Below are positions 22,299 to 30,526 of a stretch of DNA of 64,000 bases, piece by piece; positions within the stretch are counted from its first letter, which is position 1; every line of letters starts with the position of its first letter. The notes beneath the pieces were generated by a model. It saw only the letters and a list, made by a program, of their open reading frames with translations, was not told the DNA's origin and searched no databases. Origin of the DNA: Enterovibrio baiacu (lineage in GTDB: Bacteria > Pseudomonadota > Gammaproteobacteria > Enterobacterales > Vibrionaceae); NCBI RefSeq assembly GCF_004120195.1, contig NZ_SCHN01000010.1, positions 62,001 to 126,000 on the forward strand. The letters run 5' to 3'. A program made the translations under genes and the position numbers.

Positions 22299-22949
22299 TT
22301 ATTCAGAGCCCGTATACCCACGCCATGTTTCCACCATGTCTGCGCTGTATTGATCGGATTTTTCCTTCAGTGCATCGTAGAAACTACTGCCGAACTCAGC
22401 GGATTTACGCTGTGCGTCGTCGAAAGAGGCTTTGGCTTTCGCGCTGAGTTCGTCAGCCGTGGGAACCTCATAACCGCAGACTTTATCGGTTTCTGCTGTC
22501 ACGTCTTCACTTTCAATACCGAGATCAGTTTGTAAGGTTTCGATGTCTGAGAGGGTTTCGCAGGCATCGTAAATGTCATAGCTTAACGAACCGACCACCG
22601 CAGCGGCGCCGATGTAGGGAACGGCTTCCATCAACGAAGCACCCACGTTTCTGGCTGCGGCGGTCGCCGTGCGTTTTGCGATGCGCTTGGTGACCGAACG
22701 AGTTTGCGCTTTGAGTGCCTTGTTGGCTTTCTTGGTTGCTGCCAGTTCTCTATTGGCTTTAGTGAGCCGAGAAGAGGGGCTGTGTGCAGTGAATTGCGAA
22801 ATAGGTAAAGCATTGACCAGCTTGAACATGGCATCGTGCACGACGGCGCTGGTTAAGATCAGGATATTGAGGCTAATGAGCCCGAGAATGACAAAAACAT
22901 TAATCACACCAAAGATACGTCGAAACACGCCGCCATCACTCCCTTTCAT
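22299..22949 (-). CDS. Hypothetical membrane-anchored protein
   Basis: About 216 residues from the ATG at 22949; a GTG at 22928, preceded by GGGAG, would give MFRRIFGVINVF and is an equally good start. One strong membrane helix lies near the N-terminus (VINVFVILGLISLNILILTS), then a basic Lys/Arg/Ala-rich coiled-coil segment (ANRELAATKKANKALKAQTR), a second apolar segment (AVPYIGAAAVVGSLSY), and an acidic C-terminal domain with two cysteines. No family recognised. Confidence 0.7.
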   Translation of the reverse strand: MKGSDGGVFRRIFGVINVFVILGLISLNILILTSAVVHDAMFKLVNALPISQFTAHSPSSRLTKANRELAATKKANKALKAQTRSVTKRIAKRTATAAARNVGASLMEAVPYIGAAAVVGSLSYDIYDACETLSDIETLQTDLGIESEDVTAETDKVCGYEVPTADELSAKAKASFDDAQRKSAEFGSSFYDALKEKSDQYSADMVETWRGYTGSE

Positions 22950-23167
22950 TAACAAACAAAAAACCGCCCATGCCGCTATCGTGGGGCGTTCGGTTTCAAG
23001 TATAATCGCCGATTACATCGAGAAAGAAGCCCAGAAAACGGTGAAATACTCACCCTTTGCGGCCACAAGAAGCTTGATAACCACGGCATGTCATTCATTT
23101 CGACAATCAGCTAACGCCGAGGTTCTCAGCTAAACGCGATCAGTACAATTTGAGATAAGAAACGTTT

Positions 23168-24499
23168 GTGAACACAAATAGCGGAATACGTCTAAATAAA
23201 TTCATCAGTGATTCTGGTTTTTGCTCGCGTCGCGAAGCAGACAAATTCATTGAGCAGCGGAAAGTGACCATCAACGGTATCGTGCCTGAGCTTGGCACAA
23301 AAGTGATGCCGGGCGATGAAGTGCTTGTAAACAATCAACGCATTGATACCGTGCCAGAGAACAAATCTGACCGTGTTTACATTGCTTACAACAAGCCAAT
23401 CGGCATTACCTGCACCACGGCGCGTAATGTGAGTGGCAACATTGTTGATGCTATCCGTCACCCGAAACGTATCTTCCCGATTGGTCGCTTAGACAAACCT
23501 TCTGAAGGTTTGATCTTCCTTACCAGCGATGGCGACATCGTGAATAAAATTCTTCGTGCGGGTAACAACCACGAAAAAGAATATATCGTTACCGTTGATA
23601 AGCCTATCACGCCGAAGTTCGTTGAATTGATGTCTAACGGCATCCCGATTCTCGACACGGTGACCAAACCATGTTTCGTTGAACGCCAAAGCAAGTTTGT
23701 CTTCAAAATCATTCTGACACAGGGTTTGAACCGTCAAATTCGCCGCATGTGTGAATACTTAGGTTTTGAAGTGACCAAGCTGAAACGTATCCGCATCATG
23801 AACGTGAAGCTGGGCACACTGAAACTGGGTGAGTGGCGTGAACTGACCGAAAAAGAAATGGATGAAATCAACAATGCCGTTGCTCATTCTAAAAGCACGT
23901 TCGAGCCAGACACAGACTACGAAAACAACGACATCGCTTCTGGCGATGTGAAAACAGGCAGCAGTGATGCGGCGCAAGAGAACCTAAAATCAGGCAAGAT
24001 CTCTTTCGCTAAACCGAAAGCAAAATCTAAGCTTGGTCAACGCACAGGCCATGGTGACAAGCGCAGTTTCTCAAAAGATCGCCCTGCCCGTGATGGTGCA
24101 CGTCGTGACGGCTTTAACAAAGACGGTAACCACCAAGGTGGCCAACGTTCTGACCGTTCACGCTCAGACAACAACCGCAATGAAAATGGCCGTCCTGAGC
24201 ATCGTGCAGACAGAGATCGCAACCGCAGCGATCGTGGACGCAACGAGAACAACCGCTCAGATCGCAACCGCGCCGAAGGTGGACGCTCAGACAATCGTCG
24301 CCCAAATAACGACCGTTCTGGCAGTGAACGTCCGAACGCAAACCGTTCTGGTGGTCGTCCAAACCAAGGCCGTCCTGGCGATAAGCGCCGTGATGGTAGC
24401 AATAAAGACGGTAACCGCGGCGACAACAACGCACGTCGTGAAGGCCCGCGCAGCAGTGGCGCACCGAACAACCGTAAACCTAAAGATCGTCGCCCATAG
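23168..24499 (+). CDS. rluF: 23S rRNA pseudouridine(2604) synthase with long disordered tail
   Basis: 443 residues from a GTG. An S4 RNA-binding domain (~8-55, RLNKFISDSGFCSRREADKF) is followed by a RsuA/RluF-type pseudouridine synthase domain, with catalytic Asp109 in GRLDKPSEGL and the terminal motif GLNRQIRRMCEYLG. The catalytic region resembles E. coli RluF, which modifies U2604 in 23S rRNA. The protein is ~150 residues longer than the E. coli enzyme because of a C-terminal tail (~250-443) built almost only of Arg, Asn, Asp, Gly, Ser and Lys in repeats such as RSDRNR and GGRSDN. The tail is predicted disordered and RNA-binding. Confidence 0.93.
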   Translation: MNTNSGIRLNKFISDSGFCSRREADKFIEQRKVTINGIVPELGTKVMPGDEVLVNNQRIDTVPENKSDRVYIAYNKPIGITCTTARNVSGNIVDAIRHPKRIFPIGRLDKPSEGLIFLTSDGDIVNKILRAGNNHEKEYIVTVDKPITPKFVELMSNGIPILDTVTKPCFVERQSKFVFKIILTQGLNRQIRRMCEYLGFEVTKLKRIRIMNVKLGTLKLGEWRELTEKEMDEINNAVAHSKSTFEPDTDYENNDIASGDVKTGSSDAAQENLKSGKISFAKPKAKSKLGQRTGHGDKRSFSKDRPARDGARRDGFNKDGNHQGGQRSDRSRSDNNRNENGRPEHRADRDRNRSDRGRNENNRSDRNRAEGGRSDNRRPNNDRSGSERPNANRSGGRPNQGRPGDKRRDGSNKDGNRGDNNARREGPRSSGAPNNRKPKDRRP

Positions 24500-24523
24500 G
24501 GCACTTGGCTGACACAAAAAACG

Positions 24524-24553
24524 AAAAGGAGTGACTAGGTCACTCCTTTTTTT
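24524..24553 (+). terminator. Terminator after rluF
   Basis: A stem AAAAGGAGTGAC / GTCACTCCTTTT with a 3-nt loop is followed by more T residues. Confidence 0.9.
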
Positions 24554-24602
24554 ATGCACGATTTCTGCGGGTAACCGCCGCGCAATCGATAGCTTCAAGC
24601 AC
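24548..24602. repeat. 55-bp imperfect repeat, copy A (other copy at 28376-28430)
   Basis: Starting in the T-run of the rluF terminator, this segment aligns without gaps to 28376-28430 at about three quarters identity (shared blocks TTTTTTATGCAC, TTTCTG, GGGTAA, TCAAGCAC). Its core is a dyad TTATGCACG...TGCGGGTAA resembling two inverted DnaA boxes, each degenerate here. Confidence 0.45.
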
Positions 24603-24759
24603 GAGTAAATGGCAACTTTTTCACGCAAACATTTGCATTAAACCCTGCAACGTTAGCGCGCCAATGGTGCAACCGTGGTTGGAAAAACTCTCATCATTGA
24701 AACGAAGTAACGTCATGCTCGCTCGTTAGAATAGAGCTTCACCGAGAGGGCTGGCCAAT

Positions 24760-25161
24760 ATGTTGAATCAAACGTCCACGATAAAGTTCATCCATGCACT
24801 GGAGCATTTTGTGCTCAGCTTGATTGTTATCGCAACAATCTATGCCATCGGCGAAGAAATTTACCTCGTGATCGTCAACAGTACCGTGACGGTGGGCGAT
24901 TTGCTGCTTCTCTTCATCTATCTCGAAGTGCTTGCCATGGTGCGGATATTCTTCGAATCCGGCAAAGTGCCCGTTCGAATGCCGCTTTATATCGGCATTG
25001 TCGCCCTCGCGCGTTACCTCATCCTCGACATGAAAAACATGGATGATTGGCGCATCATGGTTGTGTCTCTGTCAGGGCTTATCATCGCCATCACCGTGCT
25101 TGTTATCCGCATTGGGCAACTCAAATTCCCTTACCCCAAAAGCACCAACTTGAAGGAATAA
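24760..25161 (+). CDS. psiE: Phosphate-starvation-inducible protein PsiE
   Basis: 133 residues, four membrane helices. The signature stretch VGDLLLLFIYLEVLAMV and the following SGKVPVRMPLYIGIVALARY and ILDMKNMD are diagnostic for the PsiE family. Inner-membrane protein of unknown biochemical role; the E. coli gene is induced by phosphate starvation and repressed by cAMP-CRP. No Pho box was identified in the 260-bp upstream region. Confidence 0.92.
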   Translation: MLNQTSTIKFIHALEHFVLSLIVIATIYAIGEEIYLVIVNSTVTVGDLLLLFIYLEVLAMVRIFFESGKVPVRMPLYIGIVALARYLILDMKNMDDWRIMVVSLSGLIIAITVLVIRIGQLKFPYPKSTNLKE

Positions 25162-25280
25162 AACACAACGCACAAAGGTGTTCAGTGCCGTTTCTGGCGA
25201 GCCTCTTCTCGTTGATTCGTTATAGTGATGACAGATGGATTCACCCCATAAAGATTCAATGACGACAGGGAGAAATGAGT

Positions 25281-26048
25281 ATGACGTTTTTGGCATTACA
25301 CCAGCAGGACACCCCTTTGTTGATTGGCAATGTGTGGGATGCGAGCAGTGCGAAGATAGTGTCGCAATTGGGCTTTAACGCTGTTGGCACATCCAGCGCG
25401 GCCATTGCCTATACCTTGGGCTATGAAGACGGTGAAAACATGCCGTTTGACGAATTGTTGTTTATGGTCGAGCGCATTGCGCGCGTGGTCTCCGTGCCGC
25501 TCACGGTCGATCTTGAAGCAGGATACGGTGACACTGCCGAAGACATTGTGGCGAATATCTTACAGCTCGCCGCACTTGGCGTGGTCGGCATCAATCTGGA
25601 AGACAGCAAAGTCATCAATGGGAAACGCACCCTGCTGGATGCAGCCGATTTTGCTCTCACGCTCTCTCGCATTCGCTCAGCACTTAACCACGCCAATATC
25701 GACATGTTCATCAATGCACGTGCCGATGCCTTCATCATGAAAGCCGATGATGCCCTCGTACAAACTTTGGATCGCGCGACACGTTATGAAGCGGCGGGCG
25801 CAAGTGGTCTCTTTGTTCCTTATCTTCGCGCAGAACAAGACATCGCTGCAGTTGTTGCGCATACCGCGTTGCCTGTGAATGTGCTTTGTGTGCCAGAACT
25901 TCCCGACTTTGCCACCCTCGCGAGCTTTGGCGTTAAGCGCATTAGCATGGGGGATTTCGCCTATGAAAAGCTGCAAAGAACGCTGCATTCGTCACTAGAA
26001 ACCGTACTTGATGAGGGGTCGTTTTCGTCGTTGTTTACACCAACGTAA
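25281..26048 (+). CDS. Isocitrate lyase/PEP mutase superfamily protein
   Basis: 255 residues from the ATG at 25281, which has GGGAG eight bases upstream; the ATG two codons earlier (25275) is too close to that site. A TIM barrel of the ICL/PEPM family: GNVWDASSAKIV at the N-terminus, the DLEAGYGD metal-binding motif, NLEDSK in the next strand, and FINARADAF. Members include oxaloacetase-like and phosphonopyruvate-type enzymes. The catalytic Lys-Lys-Cys-Gly loop of true isocitrate lyase is absent, so the reaction is probably C-C or P-C lysis on an unknown 2-oxo-acid. Stands alone. Confidence 0.88.
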   Translation: MTFLALHQQDTPLLIGNVWDASSAKIVSQLGFNAVGTSSAAIAYTLGYEDGENMPFDELLFMVERIARVVSVPLTVDLEAGYGDTAEDIVANILQLAALGVVGINLEDSKVINGKRTLLDAADFALTLSRIRSALNHANIDMFINARADAFIMKADDALVQTLDRATRYEAAGASGLFVPYLRAEQDIAAVVAHTALPVNVLCVPELPDFATLASFGVKRISMGDFAYEKLQRTLHSSLETVLDEGSFSSLFTPT

Positions 26049-26109
26049 GCAACCATCACCGAAAAAACATTATTGATAATAATTCTCACTAAGCTTTGCA
26101 TCTATAAAT

Positions 26110-26124
26110 TGTTATGTTATAACA
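26110..26124. promoter_or_regulatory. Zur box
   Basis: TGTTATGTTATAACA matches the gammaproteobacterial Zur core TGTTATANTATAACA in both 6-bp arms. It lies 46 bp before the start codon of the zinc-independent L31 paralogue, the standard position for zinc-responsive repression of this gene pair. Confidence 0.85.
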
Positions 26125-26170
26125 TTGCTCAACAGTCAATTCAGGCTGACAGTACAGCGAGGATTAAACA

Positions 26171-26431
26171 ATGAAACCAGGCATTCACCCTGAATACCGC
26201 ACCGTCGCATTCCACGATACAGGTGCTGACAAATACATTTTGGTAGGCTCCACCGTGCAAACCTCAAGAACCGTTGAGGTTGATGGTCAGACTTATCCGT
26301 ATGTCACGCTTGACGTGTCTTCACACTCTCATCCGTTTTATACCGGTAAACAGAAAGTGGTAAACCAAGACGGACGTGTTGCGCGCTTTAACAAGCAATT
26401 CGGCGCGCTGAGCAAGAAGGCGACCAAATAA
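26171..26431 (+). CDS. rpmE2: 50S ribosomal protein L31 type B (zinc-independent)
   Basis: 86 residues, the length of the type B (YkgM) form. There are no cysteines, so the CxxC zinc ligands of primary L31 are absent; [16 protein letters not shown] and [12 protein letters not shown] are family hallmarks. It replaces zinc-binding L31 in ribosomes under zinc limitation, releasing zinc. Controlled by the Zur box at 26110-26124; overlaps the L36B gene by one base. Confidence 0.95.
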   Translation: MKPGIHPEYRTVAFHDTGADKYILVGSTVQTSRTVEVDGQTYPYVTLDVSSHSHPFYTGKQKVVNQDGRVARFNKQFGALSKKATK

Positions 26432-26574
26432 TGCAAGTACTTAGCTCGTTGAAAAGTGCAAAGAAACGCAGCAAGGATTGCCAAATCGTTAAACGTCGCG
26501 GGCGGATTTACGTGATTTGTAAATCTAACCCGCGATTTAAAGCGGTACAGGGAAAAACGAAGAAGAAAGCATGA
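26431..26574 (+). CDS. rpmJ2: 50S ribosomal protein L36 type B (zinc-independent)
   Basis: 47 residues, starting at the ATG that shares its A with the L31B stop codon (TAATG at 26429-26433). The sequence [20 protein letters not shown]... followed by [20 protein letters not shown] is the YkgO form: only two cysteines remain (residues 17 and 30), so the four-ligand zinc site of primary L36 is broken. Co-transcribed with rpmE2 under Zur. Confidence 0.93.
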   Translation: MQVLSSLKSAKKRSKDCQIVKRRGRIYVICKSNPRFKAVQGKTKKKA

Positions 26575-26577
26575 TGA

Positions 26578-26624
26578 TATACCCAAACAACCTGAAGATG
26601 CAGGATTCAGCTTGTTTGGGTATA
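26578..26624. repeat. Vibrio-type palindromic repeat, copy 1 (also terminator-like)
   Basis: TATACCCAAACAACCTGAA pairs with TTCAGCTTGTTTGGGTATA (one mismatch) around the 9-nt loop GATGCAGGA. An almost identical unit lies at 32190-32236. It follows the rpmJ2 stop by four bases and lies tail-to-tail with the Lrp gene, so it may also end transcripts. Confidence 0.8.
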
Positions 26625-26640
26625 TTAGGGTCTGTTGACC

Positions 26641-27096
26641 CTAGACATACACAGGCAGAATGCCGCGATCCTTCACCTTTCGGATGGCAAGCTGTGTGTG
26701 TATGTCTTTCACATTTTGTAAGCACTGAAGCTTGCGGGTGAACTGCTCATACCCCACCAAATCTTTCGCGACCACTTCCAGTAAATAATCGTATGCGCCA
26801 GACACCACGTGGCAACTTACAACCTCCTGCATATCACTGATCGCTTGTTCAAACTCATCCACAGACGTGACCTGATGGTTGTTTAAACTCACTTCAACAA
26901 ACATCGTCATGGCGATGCCGACCTTGTCGCGCGACAAAGAAGCGTGATACCCCGCAACAATATTGTCTTTCTCTAGTCGCTTTATTCGCCTTGCACACGG
27001 CGAAGGCGAAAGCCCCACCAAGTCAGCTAACTCAGCAGTGGTCAGCCTTGCGTCTTTTTGCATCCATTCCAATAGCTGCTTATCAATACGATCCAT
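26641..27096 (-). CDS. Lrp/AsnC family transcriptional regulator
   Basis: 151 residues from the ATG at 27096 (upstream in-frame starts to 27120 are less likely). An N-terminal winged HTH (MDRIDKQLLEWMQKDARLTT, then ELADLVGLSPSPCARRIKRL) is followed by the RAM ligand-binding domain (VEVSLNNHQ ... CHVVSGAYDYLLEVVAKD). It is divergent from a DMT-family exporter, a common pairing in which an amino-acid-sensing Lrp protein controls amino-acid efflux. The effector is not deducible. Confidence 0.93.
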   Translation of the reverse strand: MDRIDKQLLEWMQKDARLTTAELADLVGLSPSPCARRIKRLEKDNIVAGYHASLSRDKVGIAMTMFVEVSLNNHQVTSVDEFEQAISDMQEVVSCHVVSGAYDYLLEVVAKDLVGYEQFTRKLQCLQNVKDIHTQLAIRKVKDRGILPVYV

Positions 27097-27306
27097 CTTT
27101 ACTGCGCTTTTTATCATCAATAATTCGATAAATATTAGCTAAAACCATCAATAAGTGCTCAACTTAGGTCTCAATTTGCCACCCTACACCAATGAGCCTG
27201 CTTGATAATGGTGCTTTCGCATCGTTGGCAAGGAAGACACGAAAAATGGCACAAAGGATCGCGGCAAGTACCGAGGCAGTCAGTGATGCAGGCATACGCG
27301 AAAGCT

Positions 27307-27336
27307 CAGGAACAGGAGCAGGAGCAGGAGCAGGAG
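27307..27336 (+). repeat. Tandem hexamer repeat CAGGAA(CAGGAG)4
   Basis: Five hexamers in a row end 20 bases before the chosen ATG of the DMT transporter. Each CAGGAG unit contains the Shine-Dalgarno core AGGAG. Copy-number change would not shift a frame but would move or duplicate the ribosome site. Confidence 0.85.
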
Positions 27337-27356
27337 CTAAAAGATTACGCGCTGTC

Positions 27357-28298
27357 ATGTCGACCAAAGCATCAGGCTACTTCGCCATGCTCGTCACCCT
27401 ATTGTTGTGGGCAGGCTTTTTTCTCTCATTGAAAGGTGGCGCAAATTCCATATTGCTCCCCGCTGACATCGCGATCACCCGCTTTCTCGCGCCCGCTATC
27501 TTGCTCGCCCCTTTCGTTTATAAAGCGCGTAAACACATTGCCGCGATACCGAAGCGGTATTTGCTCGGCATGTTCATCGGCAGTGGCTTGCCTTACCTTT
27601 TGGTTGCCAGCACTGCCATGCAATACGTGCCCGTCTCCCACGGCAGCGCCTTGGTTCCCGGTACCTTGCCCTTGTTCGTGACCGCGATAGCGGTAATCGT
27701 TTTCCGCCAGCCCATCAGTCACCATCGCATCATCGGGCTTATCGCTATCGTCATTGGAACGGGGCTTTTCATTTCAACCAATCTGCAAGGCAGCTACAAC
27801 TGGGTGCAATCTCAAGGTCATCTATTGTTTCTGATCGGCAGTGTAATGTGGGCAACCTTCACGATATGCGCGCGCGTCGCCAACCTTAATGCGTTGGCGT
27901 GCTCGGGATTGCTGGCGATATGCTCCAGCCTCATGTTGTTGATCGCGATTGCGTTTAACCTCCTGCCCAGCACCTTACATACCACTGAATTCACCACATG
28001 GCCTTGGCGCGACGTATTTAGTCATACCTTGCTGCAAGGCGTGGGCGCAGGCATTTTGTCGTCCTGTACCTTTCTCTACGCCGTCAAGCAGCTAGGCGCG
28101 GAACGCAGCGCTGCGTTTGGTAGCGCAACGCCTGTTATCGCAACATTGATCGCTTTCCCCGTGTTTGGCGAACAGCCCGATCTGGTGACCTGTTTCGCGC
28201 TGGGGTTTGTGTGTTTGGGGAGTGTGGTGGCAAGTAACATCTTCTTGAAGCAAGATGCGTCGATGCATTATCAGCCACCCGTTCATGAAAAACGGTAA
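27357..28298 (+). CDS. DMT (EamA) family transporter
   Basis: 313 residues from the ATG at 27357, with ten membrane helices and two EamA repeats (first opening GYFAMLVTLLLWAGFFLSLK). The frame stays open 165 bases upstream to 27192 and would add a 55-residue Arg/Ala/Gly-rich extension, but the EamA fold begins at once after 27357, so I take that start. No good ribosome site is immediately upstream; the nearest AGGAG units are the tandem hexamers, with an unusually long gap of 20 bases. Divergent from the Lrp regulator. Exporter of unknown substrate. Confidence 0.88.
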   Translation: MSTKASGYFAMLVTLLLWAGFFLSLKGGANSILLPADIAITRFLAPAILLAPFVYKARKHIAAIPKRYLLGMFIGSGLPYLLVASTAMQYVPVSHGSALVPGTLPLFVTAIAVIVFRQPISHHRIIGLIAIVIGTGLFISTNLQGSYNWVQSQGHLLFLIGSVMWATFTICARVANLNALACSGLLAICSSLMLLIAIAFNLLPSTLHTTEFTTWPWRDVFSHTLLQGVGAGILSSCTFLYAVKQLGAERSAAFGSATPVIATLIAFPVFGEQPDLVTCFALGFVCLGSVVASNIFLKQDASMHYQPPVHEKR

Positions 28299-28352
28299 AC
28301 CCTTAAGCATGATGAAGAAGAGAGGAAGATTTGATGGGAATGTCGCTCGAAG

Positions 28353-28381
28353 ATGACAAGAGGCTGAGCTGGTCATTTTTT
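28353..28381 (+). terminator. Weak terminator after DMT transporter
   Basis: ATGACAAG pairs with CTGGTCAT (one mismatch) and is followed by six T residues, 55 bp after the transporter stop codon. Confidence 0.5.
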
Positions 28382-28430
28382 ATGCACAGTTTCTGTGGGT
28401 AAGTCCGAAGCAAACGATCGCGTCAAGCAC
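28376..28430. repeat. 55-bp imperfect repeat, copy B, with DnaA-box-like dyad
   Basis: This is the partner of 24548-24602, here too starting in a terminator T-run. It contains TTATGCACA (28380-28388), a perfect match to the DnaA box TTWTNCACA, facing TGTGGGTAA (28394-28402), one mismatch from an inverted box. Repeat identity is seen; a role in DnaA binding is speculation. Confidence 0.45.
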
Positions 28431-28537
28431 TTGCGGATTGCAACATTATTTTGTTTGTTTTTTGTTCTTTTTCTCGCAAGAAACCCGCTCACTGAGCCAT
28501 TCACGAACAGCGAGCGGATCGTTATAGGACGATAACC

Positions 28538-29017
28538 CTATGGATTTTCGCCGTTTTCATCTTTCACTTCTGGCGTTGCACCTTGAGCCAATTTCAAGCG
28601 CACCCAAAGATTCATGTTGATGACGATCGCCGCGATTTCTGCGATCTCTTTTTCATCAAAATAGTTTTGAAGCGCCAGGTGTGTTGACGGGAACGACGAC
28701 AAATCGTACGCCGTTAAGGCTTCGCAATACGCCAGTGCAGCGCGTTCATCGTTCGAGAACATGTTGCTCTCGCGCCAGCTCGCAAGGTGCGCAATTTTTG
28801 CAGCGGAAATCTCTTGGTCATGGGCTGCTTTGGTGTGCAGAATCAAACAATACGAACACGGATTGATTTGCGCGACACGCAAACGTAGCAACTGCGCCAG
28901 TTGTTTATCTACCTTGAGTGCGGCGGTGTATCCCACACTTTTTGCCATCTGTTTCGCCACATCGTGGAATTCGATCAGATCCGGGTCAAAGCGTGTATTG
29001 ACGAATGATATTTCCAT
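28538..29017 (-). CDS. Carboxymuconolactone decarboxylase/AhpD-like protein
   Basis: 159 residues, all-helical. It contains the AhpD-type redox motif NPCSYCLILHTKAA (Cys54, Cys57, His61), implying a thiol-dependent peroxidase-like role rather than true carboxymuconolactone decarboxylation. YCEALTAYDL and the C-terminal NMNLWVRLKLAQG fit the family. It sits next to MsrB on the same strand (41 bp apart from the stop of msrB's frame), so a joint oxidative-stress function is plausible. Confidence 0.9.
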   Translation of the reverse strand: MEISFVNTRFDPDLIEFHDVAKQMAKSVGYTAALKVDKQLAQLLRLRVAQINPCSYCLILHTKAAHDQEISAAKIAHLASWRESNMFSNDERAALAYCEALTAYDLSSFPSTHLALQNYFDEKEIAEIAAIVINMNLWVRLKLAQGATPEVKDENGENP

Positions 29018-29058
29018 GTTATTCCCTTAGCGCTGTTTTCTCTGGCCGTTCACAGGCG

Positions 29059-29499
29059 TTATTCGCCCGCTTGGTCGAGATAATCGCCGTATCCTTCGGC
29101 GTCCATTTGGTCTTTTGGTACAAAGCGCAGCGACGCAGAGTTAATGCAGTATCTCAACCCGCCTTGATCTGCTGGGCCATCCGTAAACACGTGCCCTAAA
29201 TGGCTGTCGCCATGCTTAGAGCGCACTTCAGTGCGGCGCATGCCGTGGCTTTCATCAAAATGTTCGGTCACATAGATCTTTTCAATCGGCTTGGAAAATG
29301 CAGGCCAGCCACACCCTGAATTGTATTTTGCCGATGAAGCAAACAAGGGTTCGCCCGACACAATATCGACGTAAATTCCGGGTTCGAAGTGTTTATCGTA
29401 CTCCCCCGTAAATGGCCGCTCTGTGCCACTTTCTTGCGTGATTCGATATTGTTCAGGGGTGAGTTTTTCAATGGCATCTTTCGACTTTGAGTAGGTCAT
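29059..29499 (-). CDS. msrB: Peptide methionine-(R)-S-oxide reductase MsrB, zinc-free form
   Basis: 146 residues from the ATG at 29499 (GAGGG upstream); the frame runs to 29538. Catalytic Cys118 is in [11 protein letters not shown], and a second cysteine (Cys63) is in SGCGWPAF at the usual recycling position; GHVFTDGP is present. The two CxxC pairs that bind structural zinc in E. coli MsrB are missing (here YVDIVSGE and RSKHGDSH). Repairs oxidised methionine in proteins using thioredoxin. Upstream neighbour of the AhpD-like gene. Confidence 0.94.
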   Translation of the reverse strand: MTYSKSKDAIEKLTPEQYRITQESGTERPFTGEYDKHFEPGIYVDIVSGEPLFASSAKYNSGCGWPAFSKPIEKIYVTEHFDESHGMRRTEVRSKHGDSHLGHVFTDGPADQGGLRYCINSASLRFVPKDQMDAEGYGDYLDQAGE

Positions 29500-29769
29500 C
29501 TGTTCGCCCTCTTTTTTGTTATGTCGACATCCTGACAATGGGTATCAAAACAGAAAACCTAACAGGGAGATGTACCACTACTGATACAAAAATTGGTTTT
29601 GCGCCGTGGTGTTTTCTATTTGATCATTCGGGAAGATTTCCCTTGGCATTACTCAGGTTTTCTTGACACTAACCTTAGTAAATACAAGGGATAAGTGTGA
29701 AATAAAAAGAGAAAAGAGAATGCGTGCTTTTTCGCTTTTTTAGCGCACAGAGACGTGAAGTTCGCTGCG

Positions 29770-30489
29770 TTAAATGCAACGCCTTTCGACTTCTTGATCC
29801 AGCAGGTACAGATTGGGGTTTACGTCGATGATGACGTAAGCGCGACGCGCCTTGCACCATGCAATATCAACGAAGATGTGGGCAAGATTAGGTGAAGTCT
29901 CAAACGGTTCAAGCGACGCCCACCACACCTTAATCTCCTCCAGATATTCATCGTGATAATCACGACGGCTGCAGTAGCAATTCACCCCTTGAATCTTTCC
30001 GTGCGACACAGAGAGTCGATATTCAGATCGTTCGCGGAAATCTTGGTTGGGAAACAAATACAGTTTTGGCGTATTTGACGCGCAGCGATAGGCGTGTAAA
30101 GTCAACGCCATGCGATCAGAAATGGCATTCAGCCAGCACTCCAGCACAGGGGAATAGTCCGCCGTATTGAGTAACGCATCAGGGATGGTCTGCATACCCA
30201 CCACGTCTTTCCAACTCACCACCCCCAATTTAGGAAACAAACTCTGGGAAAAGGCGCGGGGTAAAGCGGGGAAATGCACAGGCATTTGCGTCAACCCAAA
30301 GCGCTCTCTGTAACGCGCGTTGTTCGACAGTATCGCCAATAATTGATCATGAGAAACGGGCAACGTTTCAATGGGTTCCGCGTAAAACTGATTCAGTAAT
30401 ACCGAGGGTAAGCATTCAAACTCGGTTGAGATAATAGGTTGAGCATGCATTTCAACAGAAGCAAAACCTTTGCGATTAATATCAAACAA
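29770..30489 (-). CDS. ATP-grasp/D123-like protein
   Basis: 239 residues from a TTG at 30489, which has GGAAGG five bases upstream; an ATG at 30450 is the alternative. The C-terminal third reads like the end of an ATP-grasp fold: SEYRLSVSHGKIQGVNCYCS, a helix, then FVDIAW and AYVIIDVNPNLYLLD, where the Asp and Asn would bind metal and nucleotide. This pattern resembles the D123 family and small prokaryotic ATP-grasp proteins. N-terminal region not recognised. Stands alone, with a dyad just upstream of its start. Family call moderate, function unknown. Confidence 0.6.
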   Translation of the reverse strand: MFDINRKGFASVEMHAQPIISTEFECLPSVLLNQFYAEPIETLPVSHDQLLAILSNNARYRERFGLTQMPVHFPALPRAFSQSLFPKLGVVSWKDVVGMQTIPDALLNTADYSPVLECWLNAISDRMALTLHAYRCASNTPKLYLFPNQDFRERSEYRLSVSHGKIQGVNCYCSRRDYHDEYLEEIKVWWASLEPFETSPNLAHIFVDIAWCKARRAYVIIDVNPNLYLLDQEVERRCI

Positions 30490-30500
30490 ACAGACCTTCC

Positions 30501-30526
30501 GTGATTATGAATTCAGACGTAATCAC
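30501..30526. promoter_or_regulatory. Dyad upstream of the ATP-grasp-like gene
   Basis: GTGATTA (30501-30507) and TAATCAC (30520-30526) form a 7-bp perfect dyad with a 12-base spacer, ending 12 bases before the proposed start codon on the minus strand. It looks like an operator or a 5' hairpin; no regulator family can be named. Confidence 0.35.

Noticed and set aside
24037-24512. Several long frames on both strands opposite the rluF tail
   Set aside because: They arise from the low-complexity Arg/Asn repeats of the tail; the rluF frame alone has a catalytic domain and start signal.
27192-27356. 55-residue N-terminal extension of the DMT transporter
   Set aside because: No ribosome site at 27192, and the extension is Arg/Ala/Gly-rich sequence outside the EamA fold; kept only as an alternative.
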